Assembly (NCBI GenBank): GCA_017938765.1
Contig: JAGBAX010000016.1
Coordinates: 1 to 64,000, forward strand
DNA length: 64,000 nt
Source: Alistipes sp.
GTDB lineage: Bacteria > Bacteroidota > Bacteroidia > Bacteroidales > Rikenellaceae
Direction: 5' to 3'
Shown here: one piece after another, positions 43,483 to 52,420 of the stretch
Numbering within the stretch: the first letter of the stretch is position 1
Layout: each line of letters opens with the position of its first letter
Notes under the pieces: model-generated
The model's database searches: none
Told to the model about the DNA's origin: nothing
Seen by the model: only the letters and a program-made list of their open reading frames with translations
Translations under genes and position numbers: made by a program

Positions 43483-46341
43483 ATGAAAGGTATTGCAAAA
43501 TATATAACCCTCTGCCTTGCACTGCTTGCTGTTGGCTGTCACGGCGATGTGAACGACCTTGTTGTGGATAATCAGCAGAAGCCTACGCCTGATGATAAGC
43601 CAGATACACAGTCGGGCCTTGTGCTGAGTGTAGACCGCACAACTATTGAGGCGGACGGTGTAGACTGTTGCACCTTCTCGCTAACCCTTGATGGAGAGGA
43701 GCTTATGGCGGACGATACGACCCTTGCCAATGTATATATTAAGCACGAGAAGAGCGGCAATCGCCTTGAGCGCTATGCAACGACATTCTCGGCCGTAAAG
43801 AATGGAAACTACTCCTTTGTAGCAACATATAAGGGTCAGCAGTCTGAAAACTCTGTGCAGGTTAAGGCTGTAAATCGTCAGAAGTATGAGCCTTATGGCC
43901 AGAAGATTATGGTCTACGACCTTACAGGAGCATGGTGTCCAAATTGTCCTACGATGACGGCAGGACTTGCCAATGTAGATGAGCTGTGGCGTGAGAATAT
44001 GGTTGTTCTGGCCGTTCACAATGGCGACCAGTGGGCTCTTAAGTATCAAGGAAACGACCTTGCAACTACAATGCTCTCTCAATTTGGAGGTCTAGGCTAT
44101 CCGAGTTGCGTGTATGACCTTCAGTATCTGAATGGCAATGCCCGCTCGCCAAAGGAGATTGGCGATATTATTGAGAAGCATATTGCCGCTTATCCTGCAA
44201 CTTGTGGAGTGAAGATAGAGAGCACGCAACTTGTCGGAAACAGACTTACTATTGATGCAGCACTTACTTCGGCTACAGGTGGCGAGTATGAGTTTGGATA
44301 TGCTGTTCTGCTTGATAATCAGTACTATACAGGAGGTACGGCTGTAGATGGCATCTATAACGATATTGTTGTTGCTCACTCGGATAACTTCCTTGAGATG
44401 ACATCGGCAAAGATTACCACAGCACCAAATATTGAGCGTACAAAGAGCTTTACTGTTACAGACCTTAAGTATACCGATGCAAATGATATGCGCGTTGTGG
44501 TCTTCGCCCTTACAAAGGTCGGCGGAAAGGTCTATGTAGATAATGCCAATGTCTGCAAAGTAGGGCAGGGCGCTGACTATATGGCTGTAGAGTTTTATGA
44601 CGGTGTGCCAGAGCAGAAACTCACTATCTCTGCCGACAAGAGTACTATTGCTGCCGATGGCGCAGATGCTGTGACCTTTACTGTTAAGTACGGGGCAACG
44701 GATGTGAGCAAGGATAAGTCACTGACTATCATCCGCACATATAACGGTGAGCAGACTGAGATGGGTGGTGGCGTGAATAGCTTTACAACCACCGTTGCGG
44801 GTAACTACACCTTCAAGGCGCGCTACTATAAGGGTGGCGAGATTCTCTCTGAGAATGAGGTGGCTGTTGAGGCTCTCTCTGCTGTAGCTGGTCAGGCGCA
44901 GAACTTCCGCCATAAGCTGCTTGGTATGCAGTTTACATCTATCGGCTGTCAGAACTGCCCAACGCTGAGCAATGTTATCAAGTCTATACAGGTGGCTCAG
45001 CCAGACCGCCTTGTGCCAGTGTCGTTCCATATAGATTTTAATGTATCAGACCCTATGAAGATTGCTATGGGCGATACATACTATAACGCTCTGAAGGGCA
45101 ATGGCCTTCCAATGTTCTACCTTGACCTTCGTGCTGGCGAGCATATGACCTCAAATCGCTCGGTTATTGAGTCGGAGATGAAGTTCCGTGTAGAGAACTA
45201 CCCTCCAACCTGCGGTGTGGCTATTAATACATCTTATGATGCAGATAGCCGCGAGCTTACTATCACTCCGCGCATAAAGTCCAATACCGCCTCGGCATAT
45301 CGTTACCTTGTGATGTTAGTTGAGGATGGTATCGTTGCGCAGCAGTATGGCATTACGGGCAGTTATACACATAACAATGTTGTTCGCGCTGTGCTCTCTG
45401 ATAATATATATGGTAACCGCTTTAATAACGGCACAACACTCACTGCGGGTGTAGATACTCCGCTCTCGGCACCTCTAAAGGTTACCCTTGCAAGTAATTG
45501 GAAGGTTGAGAATATGAGGGTTGTTGTCAGCGCGCTCACATCGTCAGATGGCGGTATGACCTACAACTGCAATAACACAAATGAGTGCGAGTTAGGCAAG
45601 AGTGTCGGCTACGCTATTGAGAGCAACGAGGGTACAGGCGGCGATGAGACAGCCGATGTAGCATTTAACCGCCACGTCTCTGTCTTTGAATTTACGGGTA
45701 CTTGGTGCGCTATGTGCCCAAGTGGTTACGTGTTCCTTAAGTATCTTATTGAGGATTGGTGGAGTCACGATACAGTCCACATTCTCGCCCTGCACGACTC
45801 TACGGCAGACGACCCTATGGGTATACCTGTGACAAATACAATCTTTACAGACTTTGGACTTACGGGCTTCCCAGCCTTTGTTGTCGATTTGCGAGAGGGA
45901 ACGACCGAGAAGACCGAAATTCAGCCGATGATTGAGAGTTCGTTTAGGGACTATCCTGCAACGTGTGGCGTGAAGATGACAAGTACCGACAGTAGTGTAG
46001 ATGTTGAACTCTATGCTGCCAAGAGTGGTACTTACCGCGTTGCGCTCTATATCCTTGAGGATGGTATTGTTGCAAGACAGAACAATAGTGGAACATATAA
46101 AGACGACTACGTCCATAACCACGTTGTGCGAAAGATGATTAGCTCTCTGTATGAGGGTGATCGCGTGGGCGAGATAAAGGCGGGGCAGAAGGCCTCAAAG
46201 AGCTACTCGTTTAGCCTTGACAAGAGCTGGAAAAAGGAGAATTGCACCCTCTGCGCCCTTGTTATTGACAGCAGCCAGACGGTTATCAACGCCGCAGTGT
46301 GTCCTATTGGCTCAAGTGTAGATTACGACATTAAAAAGTAG
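43483..46341 (+). CDS. Omp28-like lipoprotein with three thioredoxin-like domains
   Basis: A 952-residue lipoprotein (lipobox LLAVGC, Cys19). Three Omp28-type units each pair a thioredoxin-like domain with a beta sandwich. Their CxxC motifs are WCPNCP (C152/C155), GCQNCP (about 485) and WCAMCP (about 745), each followed by a TCGVK/VAI-type stretch and an (E/L)xGIVAxQ or VAHSDNFLEM loop. Ig-like beta domains separate the first two. The second CxxC is preceded by Gly rather than Trp. It is anchored on the surface or in the periplasm and may take electrons from the TlpA-like protein. The exact partner is unknown. Confidence 0.85.
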   Translation: MKGIAKYITLCLALLAVGCHGDVNDLVVDNQQKPTPDDKPDTQSGLVLSVDRTTIEADGVDCCTFSLTLDGEELMADDTTLANVYIKHEKSGNRLERYATTFSAVKNGNYSFVATYKGQQSENSVQVKAVNRQKYEPYGQKIMVYDLTGAWCPNCPTMTAGLANVDELWRENMVVLAVHNGDQWALKYQGNDLATTMLSQFGGLGYPSCVYDLQYLNGNARSPKEIGDIIEKHIAAYPATCGVKIESTQLVGNRLTIDAALTSATGGEYEFGYAVLLDNQYYTGGTAVDGIYNDIVVAHSDNFLEMTSAKITTAPNIERTKSFTVTDLKYTDANDMRVVVFALTKVGGKVYVDNANVCKVGQGADYMAVEFYDGVPEQKLTISADKSTIAADGADAVTFTVKYGATDVSKDKSLTIIRTYNGEQTEMGGGVNSFTTTVAGNYTFKARYYKGGEILSENEVAVEALSAVAGQAQNFRHKLLGMQFTSIGCQNCPTLSNVIKSIQVAQPDRLVPVSFHIDFNVSDPMKIAMGDTYYNALKGNGLPMFYLDLRAGEHMTSNRSVIESEMKFRVENYPPTCGVAINTSYDADSRELTITPRIKSNTASAYRYLVMLVEDGIVAQQYGITGSYTHNNVVRAVLSDNIYGNRFNNGTTLTAGVDTPLSAPLKVTLASNWKVENMRVVVSALTSSDGGMTYNCNNTNECELGKSVGYAIESNEGTGGDETADVAFNRHVSVFEFTGTWCAMCPSGYVFLKYLIEDWWSHDTVHILALHDSTADDPMGIPVTNTIFTDFGLTGFPAFVVDLREGTTEKTEIQPMIESSFRDYPATCGVKMTSTDSSVDVELYAAKSGTYRVALYILEDGIVARQNNSGTYKDDYVHNHVVRKMISSLYEGDRVGEIKAGQKASKSYSFSLDKSWKKENCTLCALVIDSSQTVINAAVCPIGSSVDYDIKK

Positions 46342-46346
46342 ATATT

Positions 46347-48665
46347 ATGTTTAAGAAGTTTTTGACAGTTATGCTCTGCGCGCTACTTACCATTGGCGTT
46401 GCAGTCTCATGTGGAGAGAATGCCCCTGTAGATGATAATCAGCAGGAGCAGCCTGAAAATCCAGATCCAGATCCAGAACCGGAGCCAGACCCAGATCCAA
46501 CTCCCGACCCTGACCCAGACCCAACTCCAGAGCCAGAGCCGGACCCAGACCCAAATAATCCAGTGCAGACCCCAGTAGATATCTATCCAGGTATTCCTAC
46601 TCCAATTGTAGCTTATCAGGATAAGGTTATCGCATCAAAGGATGGTGTGAGCGTTGAGGTTACTAAGATTGAGAATCAAAACTTTGTCTTCAACCTTGTA
46701 CCAGGAGAGGCTGTACAGTCTTACCGCCTTGATGTATATCCACTTGCACACCTCTACAACTCGCTCTATGAGCGTATGAAGTCTGAGGGTCGAAATACCC
46801 TTGAGGCTCGCGATGTAGATACATATATTCGTGATATTATCTTCAATGCTACAGGCTCTGGTGGCTTTACCTTTGACCCAGCAACTCATCAGGACTATGC
46901 AAATAAGGAGTTTGACTGGATGAATACAAGCTATTCACAGGCTCGCGTAGTGCCAGATGCAGAGTATATTATCATCGTTATTGCTTGCTATGATAGTCAG
47001 GGTACTGACGATGGCGAGATGTCACTGTGCTATGTTAAGACCACTGCAAACCCTCTTATTGGCGACCCTCGTGTAAATGTGAATGTAAAGACTAACTATA
47101 CCGCTATGGATATCACTTACGAGCCAAATAGTGACTGTAAGTACCTCTATCAGTGGTGTAGCAACGAGTCTGACCTTATGCCGTATATCAATACCTATGG
47201 CGAGAAGCTCTATATTGACTTTATGCGCCATACAGTTATCGGCGACCCTATCTCGGCAAGTGATACAGACTCAACACACTTCTACATTGACTTTGGTCAG
47301 GATGCCTCTTCAGATGTGCCTCTTATGGCAACAGCTATCGCCCTTGATGAGAACTATACACCTGCAAAGACAATGGACTCAAAGGTCTTCACACTCAAGG
47401 AGAAGCCAACTGTTGAGGCTGCACAGTGTAAGATAGAGATTGTTGAGAATCGTGTCGGTGCATCTTACTCTTGGATTAAGCTTACAACAGAGGCTAACGC
47501 GCCATTTATGTTCTACAAGTTCCTTACACCAGAGCAGGCTGCATATTATCAGACAAAGGCTACTGCAGAGGAGTTGAAGGGCTTTGCTGTAACCCTTAAT
47601 AACGACGGTTATGGCTTTAAGAATGAGGCATATAGCTACAATGAGGCTACACAGCAGTATGGTGGTAGCTTCTCTGCTGAGGAGGTGCACTACCTTAATC
47701 CAAATACAGAGTATGTAATCGCCTATGTAGGTCGTAACCGTGTGCAGGAGCTTGGCGATGTGCAGTTTACACCACTCTTTAAGACAAAGGCTCTTGTTAC
47801 TGACAACCCAGCAGCTTGTAAGTCTACAGCCGAGCTTACCCTTGAGTCTAATGGCCGAACAGCAGTAAAGATTAATGTTAAGTACGACATTGCAAACCAC
47901 GCAGGTATTCGCTTCCAGTATATTGAGCCAGTGCTTGATAGCAGTGTTCAGCCATCTGTAGACTCAAGCCGTGAGACCTTCATCTCATTCCTTGGCTTTG
48001 GTATGCCAGGCGATGCAGAGGGTCTTGTTTCAAACAACTGGGCAGCCGATAAGGGTGGCTTTGATACATTTACCCTCCCAGGCTTCACACCAGGAACAAA
48101 GATTAAGTACGCCTATATGTGCGAGGATTGGGATGGCGTTGTTGGCGAGCTTAAGTTTGCCGAGGTAACCCTTCCAGGTGTTGCAGCAGGAGATGATGTT
48201 ACAGCAAGCATCACTGGTAAGCACAATCCAGCTACTGGCACTGTAACATTTACCTTTACCGCTAACGACCAGACCGCGCGTATGCTCTACCTTGCAGGCG
48301 ATGTGGAGATGGATAATGACGCACTGGGTATCAAGTACTTGGGTAATGAGAACTACTACACTGCCGAGGAGATGCTCAAGAAGTGGACAACATACTGCGG
48401 TGCGCAGGGACTTTCAACCGACAACATTATCACAACCCTTGAACAGCCAGCAGATAGAGTCGTTATTGCTCTTTGCCTTGCATATAGCCAGAACAATGTT
48501 CGTAGCACTGTTGCCTACTGCATATGGGACGGTACAGCCTTTAAGACACTGAAGGATTACTATCCAAGCTATAATCCATCGTCAGTAGCTGCTGCCGCTC
48601 CTGCACCATCAACCCTTCGTGTACCACAGCCTCGCAAGGCTCTGCGCGCGTGGGAGTATAGATAG
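46347..48665 (+). CDS. Large surface lipoprotein with Pro-Asp linker
   Basis: A 772-residue lipoprotein (lipobox VAVSC, Cys22). After the anchor, residues about 33-75 are a Pro/Asp/Glu repeat (PDPEPEPDPDPTPDP type) likely to act as an extended stalk. The rest is beta-rich, with several fibronectin/Ig-like modules (repeated N-T-E-Y-V/I-I-A-Y type strands). It ends with a basic tail. The catalytic motif, if any, is not recognised. It starts 5 nt after the Omp28-like gene and so is co-transcribed. Confidence 0.8.
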   Translation: MFKKFLTVMLCALLTIGVAVSCGENAPVDDNQQEQPENPDPDPEPEPDPDPTPDPDPDPTPEPEPDPDPNNPVQTPVDIYPGIPTPIVAYQDKVIASKDGVSVEVTKIENQNFVFNLVPGEAVQSYRLDVYPLAHLYNSLYERMKSEGRNTLEARDVDTYIRDIIFNATGSGGFTFDPATHQDYANKEFDWMNTSYSQARVVPDAEYIIIVIACYDSQGTDDGEMSLCYVKTTANPLIGDPRVNVNVKTNYTAMDITYEPNSDCKYLYQWCSNESDLMPYINTYGEKLYIDFMRHTVIGDPISASDTDSTHFYIDFGQDASSDVPLMATAIALDENYTPAKTMDSKVFTLKEKPTVEAAQCKIEIVENRVGASYSWIKLTTEANAPFMFYKFLTPEQAAYYQTKATAEELKGFAVTLNNDGYGFKNEAYSYNEATQQYGGSFSAEEVHYLNPNTEYVIAYVGRNRVQELGDVQFTPLFKTKALVTDNPAACKSTAELTLESNGRTAVKINVKYDIANHAGIRFQYIEPVLDSSVQPSVDSSRETFISFLGFGMPGDAEGLVSNNWAADKGGFDTFTLPGFTPGTKIKYAYMCEDWDGVVGELKFAEVTLPGVAAGDDVTASITGKHNPATGTVTFTFTANDQTARMLYLAGDVEMDNDALGIKYLGNENYYTAEEMLKKWTTYCGAQGLSTDNIITTLEQPADRVVIALCLAYSQNNVRSTVAYCIWDGTAFKTLKDYYPSYNPSSVAAAAPAPSTLRVPQPRKALRAWEYR

Positions 48666-48694
48666 AAATTTAACTTACAAACCTTAATTTTAGT

Positions 48695-48751
48695 CCGACA
48701 AATCAGGAGTCGGCAGATATTTTTAACAGGTGTGCGCCTGATTCACACACC
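48695..48751 (+). promoter_or_regulatory. Pair of hairpins with complementary loops (5' UTR)
   Basis: Hairpin A: CCGAC (48695-48699) with GTCGG (48709-48713), loop AAATCAGGA. Hairpin B: GGTGTG (48729-48734) with CACACC (48746-48751), loop CGCCTGATTCA. The loops hold AATCAGG (48701-48707) and CCTGATT (48737-48743), seven complementary bases that could kiss or form an alternative stem. They end 21 nt before ATG 48772. Confidence 0.6.
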
Positions 48752-48771
48752 ACTATTAAAAGTTCAATTTT

Positions 48772-51700
48772 ATGAGAAACTTTTACGCAATTTTCAAGGG
48801 CGTGTTGTCAACTCTCGTGCTTACTGCAATGGTTGCAGTATCTTGTACAGAGCCATATGATGACACCCAGATTCGTCAGGAGATTGCAGACCTTTATGAG
48901 AAGGTAAGCAAACTTGAGGAGAAACTTAATAGCGAGGTTACTGCTCTCAAGGCTCTGATTGACGAGAAGACTGTTGTTGCATCTGCAACTAAGAACAACG
49001 ACGGCTCTTGGGAGATTCTTCTTACTTCAGGCGAGAAGATTACTGTCTACCCACAGTATCAGCCAGAGCCACAGGCTCCAGAGGTTAATAATGGTTGTGT
49101 AACCGTTATTAAGGATGGCGATGTTTACTACTGGGCTCAGATTGTTGATGGCAAGGCTGTTGCTATCACTGATGCTGCTGGCAACAAGATTCCTGTTGCT
49201 CACAGCGCTACTCCTCAGTTCCGCGTAAACCCAGTTACTGGCGATGTAGAGCTTACAGTTGACGGTGGTAACACATGGGTAGTAGTTGAGAAGGCAGAGC
49301 AGGAGGAGACTCCAGAGCCTACTTGCATCTTTACTGGTGTAGTAGACGGTGAGACTTCAATTGACTTTACTCTTGCTTCTGGCGAGGTTATCTCTGTACC
49401 AAAGGCTGAGACTATTGACTTCGGCGTTCAGGCTGGTAAGACTTTCGTTACTCCAGGTCAGAGTGTAGATGTAGCTCTGAAGGCAGAGAACATTGACGAC
49501 CTTACAGTAATTGCAAAGCCAGAGGGTTGGAAGACTTCAATCAGCGGTAAGACCCTGACTGTAACAGCTCCTGCACAGGAGAAGCTTGACGCAGGCGAGG
49601 CTGAGCTTGAGGGTCTTGTAAAGATTCACGCTGCAGGTGGCGATGGTAAGTGTATGGTAGGTAAGCTTGCTGTATCTGCTGCTACTGCAACTATCGTACT
49701 TGAGATTGTTGGTGATAATCTTACTATCTACAACAATGCAACAAACTCTTGGGGTGATATTGCACCTGCTTACTATGGTCTTATGCCACAGTCAGAGTTC
49801 TCTGCTGCTGCTATTGCTAAAGGCATGAACGACTACACTCTAAATATGCTGTACTCTTATGATCCACAGGTAACTGTATCTCTTAAGGAGGTTTACAATA
49901 TGATGCAGGGCAAGTATGATCCAGCATCTTATGTAGATATTCCTACAGGTCAGTCTTATGTTCTTTGGGCAGTTTCAGAGGGCCAGGGTAGCTGGTATGA
50001 GCCTTATGTATATACAGAGAGTGATGTATTGTTCTCTGTTTACACCCCTGCATTCCTCAATGTTGAGTCTACAGCTGTTACATTCAACTCTGTAAAGATT
50101 TCTGCTGTTGGTGGTGGTTATGCTGGCTACATCGTAGGTGTAGTTTCTGCTGCGACTGCAGATGAGGCAAAGATGCAGATTGAGAACGCATTTGGCAACT
50201 GGCAGATGGGTTGGGGTATGTTCGGCGCAGAGCTTAATGAGCTCAACTACAAGGGAGATATCCTTGGCTTCGGCGATGCATACTACCCTGCAGTTTATCC
50301 TAACACTACTTATGTAGTATATATCCTTCCACTTGTTGATGGTAAGGCAGAGTCAGAGTACCTTGTTTCTGACCTTAAGACCTACGCGTTCACTACTCCA
50401 AACATTGAGGCTGGTGGCTCTGCAACCCTTGCATTTGAGGCTCTTGAGACCACATACTCAAACATTGAGGTTGCTATCAAGGGTTCAGAGAACACAACAA
50501 TGATCTACTCTGTATTTGCTACTGCTGATCAGTTTGCAGCATACAAGACTGATGAGGAGCTTATCCAGTATGTTATTGAGTACAACACTGCTTACGATAT
50601 GATTACTGTCGGCAATGAGTCTACTGCTTACATCTCATCTCTTAAGCCAGGCGATGCAGCAACTGTTCTTGCATTTGCTGTTGATACAGAGGGTAAGTAC
50701 AGCAAGCTCTACAAGCAGGAGTTCAAGACCAACACCCTTAATTACAACACTATGAAGGTTAATGTTGATGCCGCTGCTTCAAAGGTAGATGTAACTACTG
50801 CATCTATCAAGGTTTCAACCGAGGGTGGTACTCCAGTATCTTACCGCTATATCGCTGTTGATACAACTGGTTACTCTTGGAAGGACGAGGCAACAACTGA
50901 GACACAGCTTGCTCTTAACTCTAACTGGAATGTTAAGACTATCGCTGTTGCTGATGTTGTAGACGGTTATATCAACCTTGAGGACCTTACAACAAACAAC
51001 CAGTACGCATTCGGTATCGTAGCTATTGACGCTGAGGGTAACCCTTCACACGCTACTTTCCACTACTTCACTCCATCACTTCCAGAGTACCCAATCATCC
51101 GCTCTACAAACGAGGCTTATGCTGCAATGGTTCCTACTGTTGAGTCTGTAGTTGCTTGGAACTCTGACTACGGTGCATTTGATGTAACAGTTACTGTTAC
51201 TCCTGCTGCAGGTACTACAAAGTACTGGGTAGCTGTTTGGGATTCAGAGAGTGCAGTTGCTCCAGATTCACCTGCAAAGGATATCATCGACAACCTTATG
51301 CTTAAGGAGGGTCAGTACTATGGTAGTGTTTCTGGTACAGAGGCTGCTACATTCACTCCATCATACAAGTCTGGTCGTACATACGATGTTAAGGCTGTTG
51401 TTTATGTAGCTTGGTGCGACGCTGCTGGTAACTACTATGAGGCTGTTCAGAAGCCAGTATTCACTGCTCCATACATTGCATCTACCGAGGCTGCTTGGAC
51501 CGCTTCAGAGCCAACCGTTGAGGCAACTCTTGAGGCTGGTGTACTCACATACTCAGTAACTCCAGGTGCAGGTGCAGCAGAGATTTATGTTCTTGCAGTG
51601 CCTAACAAGCTCTACTACGATGATGACGATCTTACTTACGCACTTCCACTCCACGCTGATGCTGTAAAGAGTACAACTGCTGTTAGCGGTACTCTTGAGA

Positions 51701-51783
51701 ATGTTGCAGAGAATGCTACAGTAGCTGTTGCTTGGACTGATGCTGCAGGTAATATCTATCAGGTTAAGAAGGTTGAGAAGTAG
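48772..51783 (+). CDS. Large surface lipoprotein, DUF4988-like N-terminus
   Basis: A 1003-residue lipoprotein (lipobox MVAVSC, Cys25). Just after the anchor, residues about 33-66 form a coiled coil (IADLYEKVSKLEEKLNSEV), followed by a short domain with KNNDGSWEILLTSGEKITVYPQ, as in DUF4988-type Bacteroidetes lipoproteins. The rest is six or more beta-sandwich modules. Codons are strongly biased to a few GCT/CTT/AAG/GTT forms, as in highly expressed genes. It follows the previous lipoprotein by 106 nt, which hold the paired hairpins, and ends in a strong terminator. Role: probably surface structure or binding; catalytic residues are not recognised. Confidence 0.8.
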   Translation: MRNFYAIFKGVLSTLVLTAMVAVSCTEPYDDTQIRQEIADLYEKVSKLEEKLNSEVTALKALIDEKTVVASATKNNDGSWEILLTSGEKITVYPQYQPEPQAPEVNNGCVTVIKDGDVYYWAQIVDGKAVAITDAAGNKIPVAHSATPQFRVNPVTGDVELTVDGGNTWVVVEKAEQEETPEPTCIFTGVVDGETSIDFTLASGEVISVPKAETIDFGVQAGKTFVTPGQSVDVALKAENIDDLTVIAKPEGWKTSISGKTLTVTAPAQEKLDAGEAELEGLVKIHAAGGDGKCMVGKLAVSAATATIVLEIVGDNLTIYNNATNSWGDIAPAYYGLMPQSEFSAAAIAKGMNDYTLNMLYSYDPQVTVSLKEVYNMMQGKYDPASYVDIPTGQSYVLWAVSEGQGSWYEPYVYTESDVLFSVYTPAFLNVESTAVTFNSVKISAVGGGYAGYIVGVVSAATADEAKMQIENAFGNWQMGWGMFGAELNELNYKGDILGFGDAYYPAVYPNTTYVVYILPLVDGKAESEYLVSDLKTYAFTTPNIEAGGSATLAFEALETTYSNIEVAIKGSENTTMIYSVFATADQFAAYKTDEELIQYVIEYNTAYDMITVGNESTAYISSLKPGDAATVLAFAVDTEGKYSKLYKQEFKTNTLNYNTMKVNVDAAASKVDVTTASIKVSTEGGTPVSYRYIAVDTTGYSWKDEATTETQLALNSNWNVKTIAVADVVDGYINLEDLTTNNQYAFGIVAIDAEGNPSHATFHYFTPSLPEYPIIRSTNEAYAAMVPTVESVVAWNSDYGAFDVTVTVTPAAGTTKYWVAVWDSESAVAPDSPAKDIIDNLMLKEGQYYGSVSGTEAATFTPSYKSGRTYDVKAVVYVAWCDAAGNYYEAVQKPVFTAPYIASTEAAWTASEPTVEATLEAGVLTYSVTPGAGAAEIYVLAVPNKLYYDDDDLTYALPLHADAVKSTTAVSGTLENVAENATVAVAWTDAAGNIYQVKKVEK

Positions 51784-51804
51784 GCCTTCTGACTATAATT
51801 TCTT

Positions 51805-51837
51805 GAGCTCGGACTGTCAGTCCGGGCTCTTTTTTTT
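51805..51837 (+). terminator. Terminator of the lipoprotein operon, overlapping the rnpB promoter
   Basis: An 11-bp stem (GAGCTCGGACT / AGTCCGGGCTC, loop GTC) followed by eight T. The end of the T-run is also the -33 TTTG of the rnpB promoter. Confidence 0.9.
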
Positions 51838-51866
51838 GGATGTTTAGCAAAGAGTTACTACCTTTG
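51835..51866 (+). promoter_or_regulatory. rnpB: Promoter of rnpB
   Basis: TTTG (51835-51838), 20-nt spacer, TACCTTTG (51859-51866), predicted start at about 51871, exactly at the 5' end of the RNase P RNA P1 helix. Confidence 0.88.
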
Positions 51867-51870
51867 CCAC

Positions 51871-52227
51871 GCAGATTCGGTTCATCGCTGCTTGGGAGGG
51901 GTAACCCTCTTGAGGGGAGGAAAGTCCGAGCAACATAGAGCACCACACAAGTTAATGGCTTGATGTCCGTGAGGGTATAGTAGCGTAACAGAGAATAACC
52001 GCCCGAAAGGGTAAGGGTGAAAAGGCGGGGTAAGAGCCCACCGCGAGGGCAGCGATGTCTCTCGGCAGTACGCCTTGTGGGTTGCAAGGTTATGTATATC
52101 GGCAATTAAGGGTTGCTCGCCCGATGCCGAGGGGTAAACCGCTAGAGACGATAGGAGACTATCGCCGTAGATAAATGATGAACTGGGGAGGAAACTCTTG
52201 ACACAGAACTCGGCTTATAGAATCTGC
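51871..52227 (+). ncRNA. rnpB: RNase P RNA (type A)
   Basis: The catalytic RNA of RNase P, which trims the 5' ends of tRNA precursors. GCAGATTC at the 5' end pairs with GAATCTGC at the 3' end (P1). Universal blocks are present in order: GAGGAAAGTCCGAGC, CAGAGAATAACCGCC, GGTGAAAAGGCGGGGTAAG and GAGCCCACCGC, and near the 3' end ACAGAACTCGGCTTATAG (P4 3' strand). The length of about 357 nt is typical. The processed end is inferred from P1; the transcript runs on to the 52234-52264 terminator. Confidence 0.97.
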
Positions 52228-52233
52228 AGTTAT

Positions 52234-52264
52234 GTCCTACATCGGTGCGATGTGGGACTTTTTT
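52234..52264 (+). terminator. Terminator of rnpB
   Basis: GTCCTACATC pairs with GATGTGGGAC (one G-T), loop GGTGC, followed by TTTTTT. It starts 7 nt after the RNA 3' end. Confidence 0.9.
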
Positions 52265-52296
52265 ATTTGTGTCAGTAGACTTGTGGCGTACGGTTA

Positions 52297-52416
52297 CAGA
52301 TTCTATAAGCCGAGAAGTGTGTTACCTATCCCCCAAACCCCCTTTCTGTAAAGGGGGCTTGTCGCTACGCTCCTTACGGAATCTGCAGTTATGAGGCTGA
52401 CCAAGAGGTCAGCCTC
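52297..52416. repeat. Rearranged copies of the rnpB 3' end
   Basis: An 18-nt exact inverted copy of rnpB 52209-52226 (CAGATTCTATAAGCCGAG, 52297-52314), then a C-rich palindromic repeat (52325-52362, CCCCCTTT...AAAGGGGG), then a direct 15-nt copy of the rnpB tail (GAATCTGCAGTTATG, 52379-52393) followed directly by a new 10-bp hairpin (GAGGCTGACC / GGTCAGCCTC, 52393-52416). No gene is present. Confidence 0.85.
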
Positions 52417-52420
52417 ATTT

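Noticed and set aside
51764..52105. 113-codon minus-strand frame over the terminator and rnpB
   Set aside because: It is antisense to RNase P RNA and the terminator; the RNA explains the sequence.
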